A DNA stretch of 64,000 nt. Origin: Peromyscus leucopus (taxonomy: Eukaryota > Chordata > Mammalia > Rodentia > Cricetidae). The stretch covers positions 1,559,800-1,623,799 of the forward strand of contig NC_051076.1 of assembly GCF_004664715.2 (NCBI RefSeq), in the 5' to 3' direction. The notes under the pieces were generated by a model. The model searched no databases. It worked only from the letters and a program-made list of their open reading frames with translations, and was not told the DNA's origin. Within the stretch, counting starts at the first letter, position 1; each line of letters starts with the position of its first letter. Position numbers and translations under genes: made by a program. Shown here piece after piece: positions 46,580-58,352 of the stretch.

Positions 46580-47195
46580 TATAATTGTGTGTTACATACC
46601 ACACAAAACTACCTCATTTCCCTACTTTCCTTTCCTCTCTCCCTCCCACGTGCCCCCTCGCTCTCTCAAACCCATAGCCTCCGGGTTTAGTTGTTGTCAC
46701 ATGCATGCATATGAACACAGCTGCCGGCACGGCGAGACGCCCGATGGCGGCGCAGCGGCGGAGGCGCAGCGGCGGAGGCGCACACACCTTGGCAGTGTCC
46801 AGCAGCTCCCACTGGACTTAAGGCTGCTGGACAAGAGGCAAACCTACGGCTGGGACTGGGAACTTAGCCATTTACTCGAGACTAGGGAGGTGCCAGCCAC
46901 TTTACTACACCAGCATGGTCCCTAAATTAGAAACACTTTTGCTTGTACTCACAGAGAAGTTTAGTTCTTACCCCTTCATCAGAGAAAATCCCTTACAACA
47001 GACGGATACCACGGCAGAAAACCCCAACAGATCTAACTGCAGAGAACAAGGGACTGGGCAGTGCCCGACCCCAACCGATGCATCTATAAAACAATAACTC
47101 ACTCAAGATTAGATAGGCCCATGCCTAGGGGAAAACAAATACTATTTTTTTTTTCTTCAATAACAGCAATAAAATGACTCCTAATGACATTATTT
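46580..47195 (-). mobile_element. Antisense L1 3' end, then unassigned GC-rich repeat sequence
   Basis: 46600-46730 reads as the complement of an L1 3' end ('cttactttcctttcctctctc'-like, 'cacatgcatgcatatgaac'). 46730-46790 is very GC-rich with 'gcgcagcggcggagg' repeated. 46790-47100 ('tacggctgggactgggaac', 'acagatctaactgcagag') is a stretch I believe recurs in rodent genomes but cannot name. The + frame at 46587-46925 is not convincing as a gene. Confidence 0.5.
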
Positions 47196-48010
47196 TGATA
47201 CACTCATAGATCAGTGCCTCAACCGGCCATTATCAGAGAATCTTCCTCTTGCAGCAGATGGGAACAAATACAGGCACAATGTGCACAGAGTGTGAGACTT
47301 TGGAACACTCAGTCTTAAACAGGGTGTCTTTATCAACCTTCTCCTCTCAGGGTTCAGGAAATATGTAGAAGAAGAAACCAAAAGATTCTGAGAGCCAGGG
47401 GGATGGAGGGCTCCAAGAAAACAGTGTCTTCCATATACAATAGGACTGACTCACATATGAACTCACAGACTGTGTGGCATGGGGGTTGCATAGGATCAAG
47501 CTAAATGGGGCCCCAACACTGAGAAGGGAAAGTAGACATGAGCTCCCCTCCCCAACCCAGAAGCTATCTCCAACTGACATCTGCTTGCTAAGGAAACCTT
47601 AGTTTCCCCCAATAGATAAAATTCACTGGGTATATTCATCATACTTCAGGGTAGGCCTCATGCCCAGCAATAGATGGCCAACACAACATGAATTCAATGA
47701 TGTTTTCATAGACTTTTTGTCTCATATTGCTGTTTGGGCATTTTTTTGTCTTACTGGTCTTTTGCTTACATATTATGTTTCCAATTTTGTGTTTTTATGG
47801 GTTTTATTTGTGCGTGTTTGTGTGTATGTGTTTCTTGTACCTTTTCTTTTAATTGTTTTGTTTACTTATCTATTTTCTAAAAAGAGAGAGAAAGTCATGG
47901 AATTGGTTGGGTGGTTGGGTGAGGAGGTGCAGAAGATCTGGAAGGAGCTGGGGAGGGGAACTGTACTCAGAATACACTGTATGAAAACATTATTAAAAAC
48001 TATAATAGTA
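47196..48010 (+). mobile_element. L1 (Lx-type) 3' UTR, second copy
   Basis: It parallels 15096-16030: 'tcatagatcagtgcctcaac', 'gactttggaacactcagtct', 'atgcccagcaatagatggcc', 'cttttgcttacatattatg', ending 'acactgtatgaaaacatt' plus A-rich sequence. It lacks the long GT and poly(A) expansions of the first copy, so those arose after insertion. Confidence 0.8.
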
Positions 48011-48234
48011 ATAAAATTACAGACTTTTTCTGTCTCTGTATATAAGTTATAGTAGGACTCATGACTCACATCATCTTGTACACATTCATTAACTATCTAA
48101 ATAAAGTACATTCTGTGTATCGAAGAGTTCAGTTACTATGCAAGGACACTATCCACAGTCTCTCAAGACCCTCTCATTGAGGCTCAGCAAAGCCATGATG
48201 GCATGCTGTCCCTCCACTGTACTCCTGTACCTTC

Positions 48235-48665
48235 ATGTTAACTGTATTTCCAGGTGTAGTCAACAATCAGCCAGCTCCCAAATAAAGACACCGAGACTTA
48301 TTATTAATTATGAATGCTCAGCCTTAACGTAGGCTTGCCTCACTAGCTCTTTTAACTTAATTTAACCTATTTCTAATCATCTACGCTTTGCCTTGGGGCT
48401 TTTTACCTTTCTTTCGTTCTGTATGTCCTACTTTCCAGCTTCCTCCTTGTCTGGCTGCCTGGCCAGCCCCTGGCATCTCCTTTTCTTTCTTTTCCAAGTC
48501 TCAATTCCTCCTCCTACGTACTCTCACTGCCTGGAAGTTCCACCTTCTCCCTTGCTGGTGGCCATTCTGATTTTGTGAGACCAATCAGGTCTCACAGGCA
48601 GGCAAGGTAAAACAGCAACACATCTTTACATTGCTAAACAAATATTCTGCAATATCCAGGCCCTT
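48235..48665 (-). mobile_element. Antisense LTR-like repeat
   Basis: On + it reads 'cccaaataaagacaccgag' then 'aatgctcagccttaacgtag', a GC/CT-rich middle, then 'gaccaatcaggtctcacagg' and 'gcaacacatctttacattgc'. It looks like a complemented rodent LTR. A matching sense piece is at 52980-53350 ('gactccatgtgtgatttatt'). Confidence 0.55.
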
Positions 48666-50356
48666 AGTAAATTTTTAGAAGTTTACATCTGGCGAGTACT
48701 CTACTAAGAAATGACATGAGGCTCTCCAGGCCTGAGAGATTTTAAAGCTGTTTTCCTTAGGCTAGCTTTCTCAGACTTTCAACTTCAGGAGTAGATGCCC
48801 ATCTAGCCACACAAACCACAGGTCTCAGCACAAAAATGAAACTATTCACAAATTATTAAAAATTTGTAGAGGACAAGTGCAAAGCATTAAATCCAGTGTG
48901 GAACCCTGTGTGGTGGCATGGGACACATGTCCATTAGCACACCCCTGCAGATGCTTCTCCCTTGTGACAGGGTTAAATCCCAACAAACCCACTGCAAGTG
49001 GATAATATCATAATGTCAAAATGCATTTAACCTACCATGCACTATAGCTTAGCAACACAGCACAGCACTGGCTGTTCACCCTCATTAGCCCACAGCAGAA
49101 ATGGAAACTATGGCTTGCTGCCACTGTGCACATCCAAGAGACTTACAGCCTCCATCACTAGCCCAGGAAAGAGCCAACAGAATGTGAATACAAGTTCAGT
49201 GTCACTCTAGGCAGGCATTCCTACCCACTTTGAAATTCAACAACCATTGGCCACTTTCTCCTAGAAGTAGGAAGTCATTTCCAAAAACACCAGCAAGTTC
49301 CTGCTCCATATTAAAACCTTACACTGGAGAACCAACAGCCTCTGAATCATGACAGTCACCTGTCCAAATACCTTTAAACATGTGCCCAAAGGACAAAAAG
49401 AAACACACCAAGCATCTGAGGAGCTCTTTATTTTCATGTGTCTTTTGAAATGCCCTATGGTAAAAGTGGGGAGGCAACATCATCAGTGCAGAAATGTTTT
49501 ACCTCTCAGTGTGGCTCTTCTGAGGTGTTTATACTTTCCTTATGGGCTAACTATCTTCTGTCTCAAAAACATCTTTCCTGATCTGATATCTTACTGTGGC
49601 ATCTGAGTCTAATAGCTTTACTAACTTATTAGTTTAATATCTCTTCACACATTATCACACATACAATCCAATTTTAAAATACCCACATTCTCCTATCAAT
49701 GTTTTACTTTATATATGGCATCAATTTTATTTCTTTACAGTAACTATTGGTGTCCAATCTTATAACAAACTAAATTAGTTAGTGCTTTATGGTTATGTTT
49801 ACAAACATTTATACATTTATAAATGTTACTTCACTTAACATAATAAATCCACAAGAAGGCGAAGTAGGTGTCAGCAGAAAAACAGGGAAAAATGGTGCTG
49901 AACTGTTTGAAGAGCTGAAAAGGTCACAGGAAGTAACTGACAGAACCAGAACACAGGCTCTAGGAGAAAATGATCTTAGGGTGCAGTGGTTGGGGGCAGG
50001 GGAAAACACATGTGGTTATTGCTAAACACCATTCTGATTTATGCATCTCTAAAAGAGGGCTGCTGTAACTACTAAACCAGTAATTGTACAAAGCACTTAG
50101 TCTAGTGCTCTGTGCATTTGGTATTGCTATAATTATCATTCATTTCATTCCAGGTGGTTTTAATATCTTAGAATTTAAAAATCTAGAATGATATTTATAA
50201 GCAACAAATATTAATTCAGGCTAAAAAGTACCTACTGTCCTTCTTTCTATTTACAAGAGTACATCAGAAATTACATGGCTTCTGTAGCTCAACCACTCCC
50301 AAGGGTGTAAAGACTGGTGAAACCTAAAGCTGGAACATGTAAAACAGTATGTCAGT

Positions 50357-50700
50357 GTCTTATGGTTTCTATTGCTATGAAGAGACACCAGGACCATGGT
50401 GACTCTTATAAAGGAAAGCATTTAATTGGGGTGACTCACTTACAGTTCAGAGGCTTAGTCCATTATCATCACGGCAGGAAGCAAAGCAGCATGCAGGCAG
50501 ACATGGTGGTGGAGGAGCTGAGAGTTCTTACATCTTGACCCACAGGCAACAGGAAGTGGTCTGAACTAGGCAGAGCTTGAGCACAGGAGACCTTAAAGCC
50601 CCCCTCCACAGTGACACACTTCCTCCTACAAGGCCACACCACCTAACAGTGCCACTCCCTATGAGCTCACAGGTGACAACTACATTCGGATTACCAGTTA
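50357..50700 (-). mobile_element. Rodent interspersed repeat, antisense copy
   Basis: Complement of the 45200/57674 family: 'ttctattgctatgaagagac', 'ggaccatggtgactcttata', 'cagtgacacacttcctcc' and 'aggccacaccacctaac'. Confidence 0.72.
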
Positions 50701-51442
50701 GATAACCTGTATTGACTGTTTCCACAGTTTCTTTACTGTTTCTTGTTCACTTGCTCCAGAACCACCTATGCATAACGCACTGGTAAAGCCACAGAGGAAA
50801 ACAAAACATGGCCCATGGGTCTACATCACCACCAACAGCGTTCAACCCCCACACATCTCTTAACTCTTTCGTTTCCTAATCAAGATACGTAAAGTAAGTT
50901 AATCATATTTGCATGGAATACTTAGGTAAAAACAAGTTATTTCAGGGCTGCACAGGACAGTCTCTTCTAACCATAAGCTATATGAATATGATAAAAAATC
51001 AAATACTATCAAAAGACATGATTTAAAATGTCTTCCTTATCCCTAGTCAAAGTCAGTGTCATTATAGTTCTCATGTGTCTTTCCACATAATGGTATCTAT
51101 GCACTGCTGTGTTTGGACAGCTACAAACACACACGGTACACATCCTGATTCTTTAACATATACACCAAATACACAGAAGCTCAAATAGGATCATATCAGA
51201 TAAATTGTTCTGCGGATTGACTTCACTCTCATGTATATATTTAAAATTTTTCCCTACTGACACATAATACTGTTTAGGTTAATCTATGTATTGGCATCAG
51301 ACAACAGGGTATCAAGTCATAGAGATCTCTAGAAATACCTTGAGGAATATCAAATTGAATTAAGAAAAAAAGTTAAATCCTGGCATCTTTGTTACAGTAA
51401 GTAGCAGACTTTGAATTCTTAAGTTACCAAGAATACACTTGT

Positions 51443-51457
51443 TATAACTCAACTTTT
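51443..51457. repeat. Target site duplication (left) of a truncated L1
   Basis: TATAACTCAACTTTT occurs here and at 52016-52030, bounding the antisense L1 between them. Confidence 0.9.
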
Positions 51458-52015
51458 TTTTTAAAATTCTTATATTTTATTTTTTTTTATTATTAAGAAA
51501 TCTTCTATTCATTTTATATACAGATCCCCCTCTCCTCCCTTCTTCCTCTCCCCAGCCTTTCCCCCAACCAATCCCCCATTCCCACCTCCTCCAAGGCAAG
51601 GTCTCCCATGAGGAGTCAGCAGAGCCTGGTGCATTCAGTTGAGGCAGGTCCAAGCCCCTCCTCCTTCTTGCACCAAGGCTGTGCAAGGTGTCCCACCATA
51701 GGTACTGGGCTCCAAAAAGCCAGTTCATGTACCAGGGACAGATCCCAATCCCACTGCCTGGGGGCCCCCTAACCAGTTCAAGCTAAACAAATGTCTCGAC
51801 TATCTAGAGGGCCTAGTCCAGTATCATGGGGGCTCCATAGCCATTGGTCCACATTTCATGCGTTTCCACCAGTTTGGCTGTTCGTCTCTGTACGTTTTCC
51901 CATCATGATCTCGATGTCCCTTGCTCAGTAGAATCCTTCCTCTTTCTCATTGATTGGACTCCTGCCAGCTTGGCCTGGCACCTGCCTTGTGGATCTATGC
52001 ATCTGCTTCCATCAG
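51458..52015 (-). mobile_element. 5'-truncated L1, antisense, 558 bp
   Basis: It starts with a T-rich stretch (complement of the A tail), then the polypyrimidine complement of the G-rich L1 3' UTR tract ('ctcctcccttcttcctctcc'), then 3' UTR to its truncation point. A 15-bp perfect target duplication flanks it. The + strand reads as the complement of the 6.2-kb L1's kind of 3' UTR ('aggtactgggctccaaaaag'). A clean, fairly young 5'-truncated insertion. Confidence 0.9.
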
Positions 52016-52030
52016 TATAACTCAACTTTT
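52016..52030. repeat. Target site duplication (right) of the truncated L1
   Basis: Identical to 51443-51457. Confidence 0.9.
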
Positions 52031-52161
52031 AAAATTACGTTCTTAGATTGTCCCTAAACAGTTAAGAAATTCTGGTGTAGCTGTGGGTTGCTATTGCTCT
52101 ATGTTCCTCCAGAGCTTAAGGTACAAAGTCCAGAAGGGACCACAGCAAAAGCTAATGAGAC

Positions 52162-52166
<5 letters not shown>

Positions 52167-52255
<89 letters not shown>
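52167..52255. repeat. Pure poly(A) tract, 89 nt
   Basis: A run of 89 uninterrupted A. No SINE or LINE body was recognised immediately upstream. On the Ttc37 coding strand it is poly(T). It lies 110 bp from the donor side of the exon at 52365-52517. Confidence 0.97.
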
Positions 52256-52257
<2 letters not shown>

Positions 52258-52364
52258 AGGGAAAAAAAAACAGAGTACCACTATGTAAAAGATTCCAAAT
52301 TTAAAAAGGAAAAAGGTTCTTTGAAGGAATCACGTTCCCATGATCACAATGATAACATGCTTAC

Positions 52365-52517
52365 CATGCAGACTTCCAATGCTAGCAGTGCTAGCTTCAA
52401 CAGACTCGAGAGCTTCCCACTCCAACTGCCCTGTTGGGATGCCACTTGTAGACTCTTTCTGTAACACATCTCTGCAGCACTCATCATTCCTTGGGACTGA
52501 TACACCTGTGCCAACCA
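52365..52517 (-). CDS. Ttc37: TTC37 / SKIC3, fourth-last coding exon (TPR)
   Basis: This 153-bp exon has acceptor TTCCTTAG and donor GTAAGC on -. It is in phase at both ends and encodes 51 residues: [20 protein letters not shown] then [20 protein letters not shown] and [11 protein letters not shown]. The WLAxVYxSxGMxxAAExCYxKSL pattern is a textbook TPR hairpin (W4, L7, G8-like, A20, A27 positions), so this is one of the last TPR units of the scaffold. Confidence 0.95.
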
Positions 52518-52979
52518 CTAAGGAATAGAAAGGAAGACAGATGCAGAGCATTTGAGTTCAGTACACAGTCTGGTTCCCCACTCCCAACACATTCAATCAA
52601 CTCTAATGAGCTTAATTTTTTAATCCAATTATTGTTATGTTCTGTGTCCCCCCAAAAGAATGAGGGTAATCACACTGTTTATTCTGTCAGCAACAATTTC
52701 CTAGCCATATCAAGCTGAAGTCTAAAGAGTCTGGAAGATGACAAATCAAGAATATCAAGTTACAATGCAAAAACTGATAAACTATGAAAATACTAATCAA
52801 AAGCAAGTTGTGCAGCTTTAGTGCTATGCAATAATGTAGCCTTTAAGCCAGAAACAGCAAGGCATGAAGTGGATACTGTAACAGCACTCCTTTGCAAAGC
52901 ATTTCTACATGTGCAAATCCCCAACTGTTGTAGAACATTATTTTGAGTGTGTTACTTTTGTTTATGTTGCATTTCTTTA

Positions 52980-53350
52980 ACTCTGTGAGGCTGTGTTGCT
53001 GTGCCTGTCTAAAACACCTGATAGAACTGAATGGCCAATAGTGAGGCAGGAGAGAGAAAAAGTCAGGGCTAGCAGGCAGAGAGGATAAATAGAAGGAGAA
53101 ATGTGGGAGAAAAGAGCTAGGAGTCAGAGAAGGAGGAGGACTCCAGGGGCAGCTACACAGCAAGTCCCGGAGTAAGGGTATGATTTACAGAAGAGAAGGG
53201 AAACGCCCGGAGGTAAAAGGTAGATGGGGTAATTTAAGATAAGTAAAGCTGGCTAGAAACTTTACTTTATGGCCAAGCCGAGGCAGGATATTTATAAGTA
53301 ACAATAAGACTCCATGTGTGATTTATTTGGGAGGGTGGCAGGCCCCCCCA
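52980..53350 (+). mobile_element. LTR-like relic, sense
   Basis: 'aagtaaagctggctagaaac', 'tttatggccaagccgaggc' and 'agactccatgtgtgatttatt' resemble the complement of 48235-48665. Both ends are unclear. Confidence 0.5.
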
Positions 53351-53594
53351 AAAAGAGCAAAAACAAATGACAATACCCAACAACATAGAATTCACGAGAA
53401 AAGGCTGACAGAAACCAACAGTGGACAAGTTCAGAGTGACAGGCAATTTTAGCATGCCTATTTCAGTAATTATACTAAGAACCAGAAAAAATAAAATTCA
53501 GTAAGGAGACAAAAGATAGAAGCAATGACAAGCTTGGTGTACACTACCTACTTCAAGATGTAATCAACACCGCAGAACACGTTTATGCTGGGTT

Positions 53595-53722
53595 ATAAAA
53601 CAAATCTGAAGCCAGACATGTTAGCTTATGCTATAATCCCAGCACTCTGAAGGCCTCACAAGAGGATCACAAGTTCCAGGACACCCTGAGCTACTACCGA
53701 GCCCGTCTCAAAAACTATCACA
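53595..53722 (+). mobile_element. Old B1 SINE relic
   Basis: 'ataatcccagcactctgaag' and 'ccgagcccgtctcaaaaac' mark a decayed B1. Confidence 0.75.
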
Positions 53723-54502
53723 GCAACTATATTTCATCAACCACTGGCCTGAAATCATAAAGTTATGTTCTAACTAAATGGAATTATGCTTGAAATCATT
53801 AACAGGGAAATACCTAGAATACTCTCATATTGGAAAATTTCCAAGATGCTTCATATAAAAAAAGACAAAGAAATCCCAATGACAAACAGCATTTTGAAAC
53901 CAGTGATGATAGAAAAGCGACACCAGGATGCTCATTAGACAGCAGGGATGCTGGATCATCAGGCAAAGACTCGTGATACAAGTAAAGACTAGAGTTTGGA
54001 TCCTGAGGGTCCGTGTAATAGCCAGGTGGGCACAACATCCACTTGTAATCCGAGTGTCCAAGAAATGAGACAAGAAACACTCAAAGCAAGCTGGTGTGCC
54101 AGAGAAGCCAAAACAGTGAGCTCTGGATTCAGTGAGAGACACTCAGCAACTGAAAAAGACAACCAATATTAACCTCGGGGCTCTACATTCATGCATACAT
54201 ACATGTGCATCTGTACACACATGTAAAACTACCACACACACACACACACACACCCCAAAAACAAACAAACAAAAAAACCCCAGATATTAGAATAACAAAA
54301 TCCTGTCTTAAGAAGCTATGGCAGGAAACAAAAATTAAGATGAAACAAACGGCAAAGAAATGCCAAAAAGAAGAAATTAGTTTTTAGAAAATAAAGGACA
54401 AAGAAATGAGAACATAGATAAAAATATTTAGCAAAGACCTTACAGGAATGACTTACAGGCTAATTTCTCTTATGACTCTAGAGTCAAAAGTTCTACACAT
54501 GC

Positions 54503-54700
54503 GAGCTGGAGATGGCTCAGCAGTTAAGGGCACTACTGCTCTTGAAGAGGACCTGGGTTTGATTCCCAGCACCCACACAGCAGTCAATCTACCTCTGTAA
54601 CTCCAGTACCAGGGCTCCAATGCCCTCTTCTGGCCTTAGTAGCAACAGGTACACATACATGCAAGTAAAACACCAATGTACATAGAAACATTTCTTAAAA
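54503..54700 (+). mobile_element. B3/B2-type SINE
   Basis: tRNA-derived head ('gctggagatggctcagcagt', 'gggtttgattcccagcaccc' B box) and body ('gtaactccagtaccagggct', 'gccctcttctggcc', 'catgcaagtaaaacacca'). The tail is degraded. Confidence 0.88.
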
Positions 54701-54794
54701 ATTCTAAACGTGATATTTGCAAAATGACATCATCATTATATTACATTAATATATCATGACCAAGTGGGACTTAGAAGATTTATTTTTACCTTTC

Positions 54795-55432
54795 CTGTGT
54801 GTATGGATGTGCTCATGGGGGTGGGTACACACGAGAACCTGAGACTGATGGTGTGTGCATGCATGTACTCATGGGGGTCGGTACACACCTGAGAACCTGA
54901 GACTGATGGTGTGTGCATGCATGTGCTCATGGGCGTGGGTACACACACGAGAAACTGAGACTGATAGTGTGTGCATGCATGTGCTCATGGGGGTGGGTAC
55001 ACACCCGAGAACCTGAGACTGATGGTGTGTGCATGCATGTGCTCATGGGGGTGGGTACACACCCGAGAACCTGAGACTGATGGTGTGTGCATGCATGTGC
55101 TCATGGGGGTGGGTACACACACGAGAAACTGAGACTGATAGTGTGTGCATGCATGTGCTCATGGGGGTGGGTACACACCCGAGAACCTGAGACTGATGGT
55201 GTGTGCATGCATGTGCTCATGGGGGTGGGTACACACCCGAGAACCTGAGACTGATGGTGTGTGCATGCATGTGCTCAAGGGTGTGGGTACACACACGAGA
55301 ACCTGAGACTGATGGTGTGTGCATGCATGTGCTCATGGGCGTGGGTACACACAGGAGAACCTGAGACTGATGGTGTGTGCATGCATGTGCTCATGGGCGT
55401 AGGTACACACACGAGAACCTGAGACTGATATC
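54795..55432. repeat. 58-bp minisatellite, about 11 copies
   Basis: The unit carries 'gtgtgcatgcatgtgctcat', then 'gggggtgggtacacac' and 'gagaacctgagactgatg'. The 'ctgatg/ctgata' anchor falls at 54845, 54903, 54961, 55019, 55077 and so on, an exact 58-bp step. Copies 3-5 and 6-8 share the same three-variant order (gagaaactgagactgatag, then two acccgagaacc copies), forming a 174-bp higher-order unit repeated twice. The + strand is alternating purine-pyrimidine in parts. Confidence 0.96.
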
Positions 55433-55742
55433 AGGTGTCCCCCTCCATCAACCTCTACTTTCTCTGCTGAGCCAGGGCCTTTGACTGAACCTGAAGGGCA
55501 ATGGTTGCCTGGACCGGCTGGCTAGGGAGGCGCGAAGAGCCTCCTGCCTCCACCTCCCCTCTTTATGTGTGTGCTGGGGATCCTGGCTCAGGGCCTCATG
55601 CTTGCCAGGCAAGCACTGTGCCCACTAAGCCGTCGTCCGGCTCAAGAGTCACTGACGGTAAGGGGAAAAACAAAACTCTCACTAAATTCAGAGTCTGCTT
55701 AATCAGATTCTGATTCAACCACCAATATTAAAAGCTGGCATA

Positions 55743-55932
55743 GGGCTGGAGGGATGGCTCAGAGGTTAAGAGCACTGGCTGCTCTTCCAGAGGTCCTGAG
55801 TTCAATTCCCAGCAACCACATGGTGGCTCACAACCATGTGTAATGAGATCTGGTGCCCTCTTCTGGCCTGCAGGCATACATGCAGGCAGAACATTGTATA
55901 CATAATAAATAAATAAAAATCTTAAAAAAAAA
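55743..55932 (+). mobile_element. B2 SINE with target duplication
   Basis: It starts 'gggctggagggatggctcag' (A box), has 'gagttcaattcccagcaac' (B box), 'gccctcttctggcctgcagg' and several AATAAA signals before the A tail. The 12-mer AAAGCTGGCATA lies on both sides (55731-55742, 55933-55944). A young copy. Confidence 0.95.
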
Positions 55933-56989
55933 AAAGCTGGCATAAAAATCGCATTAAGAGAATGCTAATGGGAGCCACAGATGTGAGAAAATGTACATGA
56001 TAATATATACAATGCCTTTAAATTCACAAAATTTGATGAATTCCTGTGAATCATTTATAATGATTCATGTATCTCATTAACCTCATTTAAGAGCCAATTT
56101 AAAATGTATAAAATGGTGCTTCAAAAAGAGTATCTAAAAGGTCAGTAGCACTTGAGAAGTTGCTCAACATCATTAGTCATCAGGTAAATTGAAGTTAAAC
56201 ACCAAAAGATACTATTACTTACATGGCTAACAAAATGTGAGAGAAGCAGCAATCTAGCAACACCAACATATGGGATGTTCAAGTGAGTGTAAACTGGTAC
56301 ACACATATGGGAAAATATAAGATACCTAGGGCACTCATAGCTCCATTATGTACAATACCACAAAATAGCAACAATATGAGATGAAGAAACATTCTAGCCA
56401 CACAAAACAAAATGAATCTCCAATATGTAATATTTAGTCAAAATAGACAGATGCAAATGAAGATTCCATTTATATGAAATTCAAAACTAGGAAAAGTTAG
56501 ATAGAAATGGCAGAAATCAGAATTGCAGCTTTTCTTTTAGGGGAGTTTGGGGGAGGAAATTAACTTAAAAGGCACCAAGGAAGTAGGAAATACAGGCATA
56601 CACACACACGACTAGTACTTTTTATTCCATGTGAACATATGAAAAACACATATGCATATACACGCACAATTTCGTAACACTTGTTACACAATTTAATCTT
56701 TGATTTTCCCATTTTAATTTGACAAGATTATCTAATGCACCTTAAGATTTAAGTGTCTACATCTCAAATGAAAACTTCTATAAGAGGCAATTTACATATA
56801 AGCAATACCTTTCTTCAAGAATTAGAGACTTATTTAGCCTGCATACTGCAAATATTTTGTCATTATTTAATTTTCTTAATTATTTAGAGCAGGGATATAA
56901 AAAGCTTGATGTAAAGAAAGTTAAGAATGAAGGATTACAATAGTAAAATAAATGTTTAGGAAATCTATACTCAAAATTCTGTCCTTTTA

Positions 56990-57195
56990 ACACTTTCCTG
57001 GGCCATGGAAGAAGCAACAATCTGAATACAGTCACTATGAGAACACCTCCCTGGGCCATGGAAGAAGTAACAGTTTGGATACAGTCACTATGGGAACACC
57101 TTCCTGGGCCACGGAAGAAGTAACAGTTTGGATACAGTCACTATGGGAACACCTTTCTGGGCCATGGAAGAAGTAACAATATAAATACAGTCAAC
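56990..57195. repeat. 53-bp tandem repeat, about 3.8 copies
   Basis: 'cctgggccatggaagaag' recurs at 56997, 57050, 57103 and 57156, a strict 53-bp step. Copies two and three are almost identical; the outer ones are more diverged, as expected when a central unit duplicates last. Confidence 0.95.
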
Positions 57196-57334
57196 ATCTG
57201 CTTCTCTGTATTTTATTAGGAAAAAAATTAGGGATACAATGATTACTGTGTACTTTTTATAGCATTCATCAAAGTGAATTAAAGGAGCAGATAAGCTGCT
57301 AATGAAAATCTCTAGCTCTAAAATATCCATTTTA

Positions 57335-57491
57335 GCCGGGCGGTGGTGGGGCACGCCTTTAATCCCAAGCACTCGGGAGGCAGAGGCAGGCGGATCTCTG
57401 TGAGTTCGAGGCCAGCCTGGGCTACCAAGTGAGTTCCAGGAAAGGCGCAAAGCTACACAGAGAAACCCTGTCTTGAAAAACAAACAAAAAT
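57335..57491 (+). mobile_element. B1 SINE, young, perfect 15-bp target duplication
   Basis: It runs 'gccgggcggtggtggggcac' to 'gagaaaccctgtcttg' plus A-rich tail, with the cricetid-like 'ggaaaggcgcaaagctac' block. AAAATATCCATTTTA flanks it at 57320-57334 and 57492-57506 without a mismatch. Confidence 0.96.
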
Positions 57492-57610
57492 AAAATATCC
57501 ATTTTAATCTTTGATTATCACAGAATATCCATTAAAATCTTAGATATTCATAACCAGAAAGTAGCTGAGGGAAAACTGTACACATACATTCCTTCAATAG
57601 GCAGAGTTAA

Positions 57611-57618
57611 CACGCACG

Positions 57619-57662
<44 letters not shown>
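57611..57662. repeat. CACG/CA microsatellite
   Basis: CACGCACGCATA passes into a pure CA run of about 20 units. Confidence 0.95.
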
Positions 57663-57664
<2 letters not shown>

Positions 57665-57673
57665 TATGACGTA

Positions 57674-58020
57674 TGTTGTAGTTTGAATGTAATTGCCCCC
57701 ATAAACTCATAGGGACTGGCACTATCAGGAGGTGTGGCTTTGTTGCAACAGGTATGATCTTGTAGGAGGAAGTGTGTCACTGTGGGGGTGGGCTTTGAGG
57801 CTTCATATATGCTCAAGCCACACCTAGTGTTCCAGTTCACTTCCTGTTGTCTGTAAATAAGGATGTAGGACTCTCAGCTCCCTGCACACCACCATGCTCT
57901 TCTCCATAATGATGATAATGGACTAAACCTCAGAAACTGTAAGGTAGCCCCAGTTTAGTGTTTTCCTTTGTAAGAGTTACTATGGTCATGGTTTCTCTTC
58001 ACAATAGAAACCCCCAACTT
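57674..58020 (+). mobile_element. Rodent interspersed repeat (same family as 20500, 45200)
   Basis: 'tagtttgaatgtaattgccc', 'ggaggaagtgtgtcactg', 'gtaggactctcagctccc', 'atgataatggactaaacc', ending 'ggtttctcttcacaatag'. This is the most complete of the sense copies. Confidence 0.75.
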
Positions 58021-58352
58021 AGGCACATAATGGTTAATCTTGATTGTCAATTTGAAATTTAAAATTACCATATGAATAAACCTCAGGACATGTCTGTGAG
58101 GGAGTATCTAGACTAAGTTAATTGAGATGGGTATACCCAACCTAAATGCCTTAGAATTTCTACTGCTGTGATGACCAAAAAGCAGGTTGGGGAGGAAAGG
58201 ATTTATTTTGTTACACTTCTATATCACTGGTCATCACTGAAGGAAGCTGATGCAGTGGCTATGGAGGGGTCATGTTTACTGGCTTGCTCAGCCTGCTTTC
58301 ATATAGGACCCATGACCACCAGTACAGGGATGGCACCACCCACAATGGGCTG

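Larger units (their letters stand above)
44854..52364 (-). other. Ttc37 intron, 7.5 kb, repeat-rich
   Basis: It holds several repeats listed separately: dispersed rodent repeats at 45200 and 50357, SINE at 45852, GT tract at 46541, L1 3' UTRs at 46580 and 47196, LTR-like at 48235, L1 at 51458 and poly(A) at 52167. The stretches 44854-45190, 48670-50350 and 50700-51440 show nothing recognisable. Confidence 0.8.

Noticed and set aside
46587..46925. 112-residue frame as a host gene
   Set aside because: It crosses from an antisense L1 end into a GC-rich repeat; no splice context and no family match.
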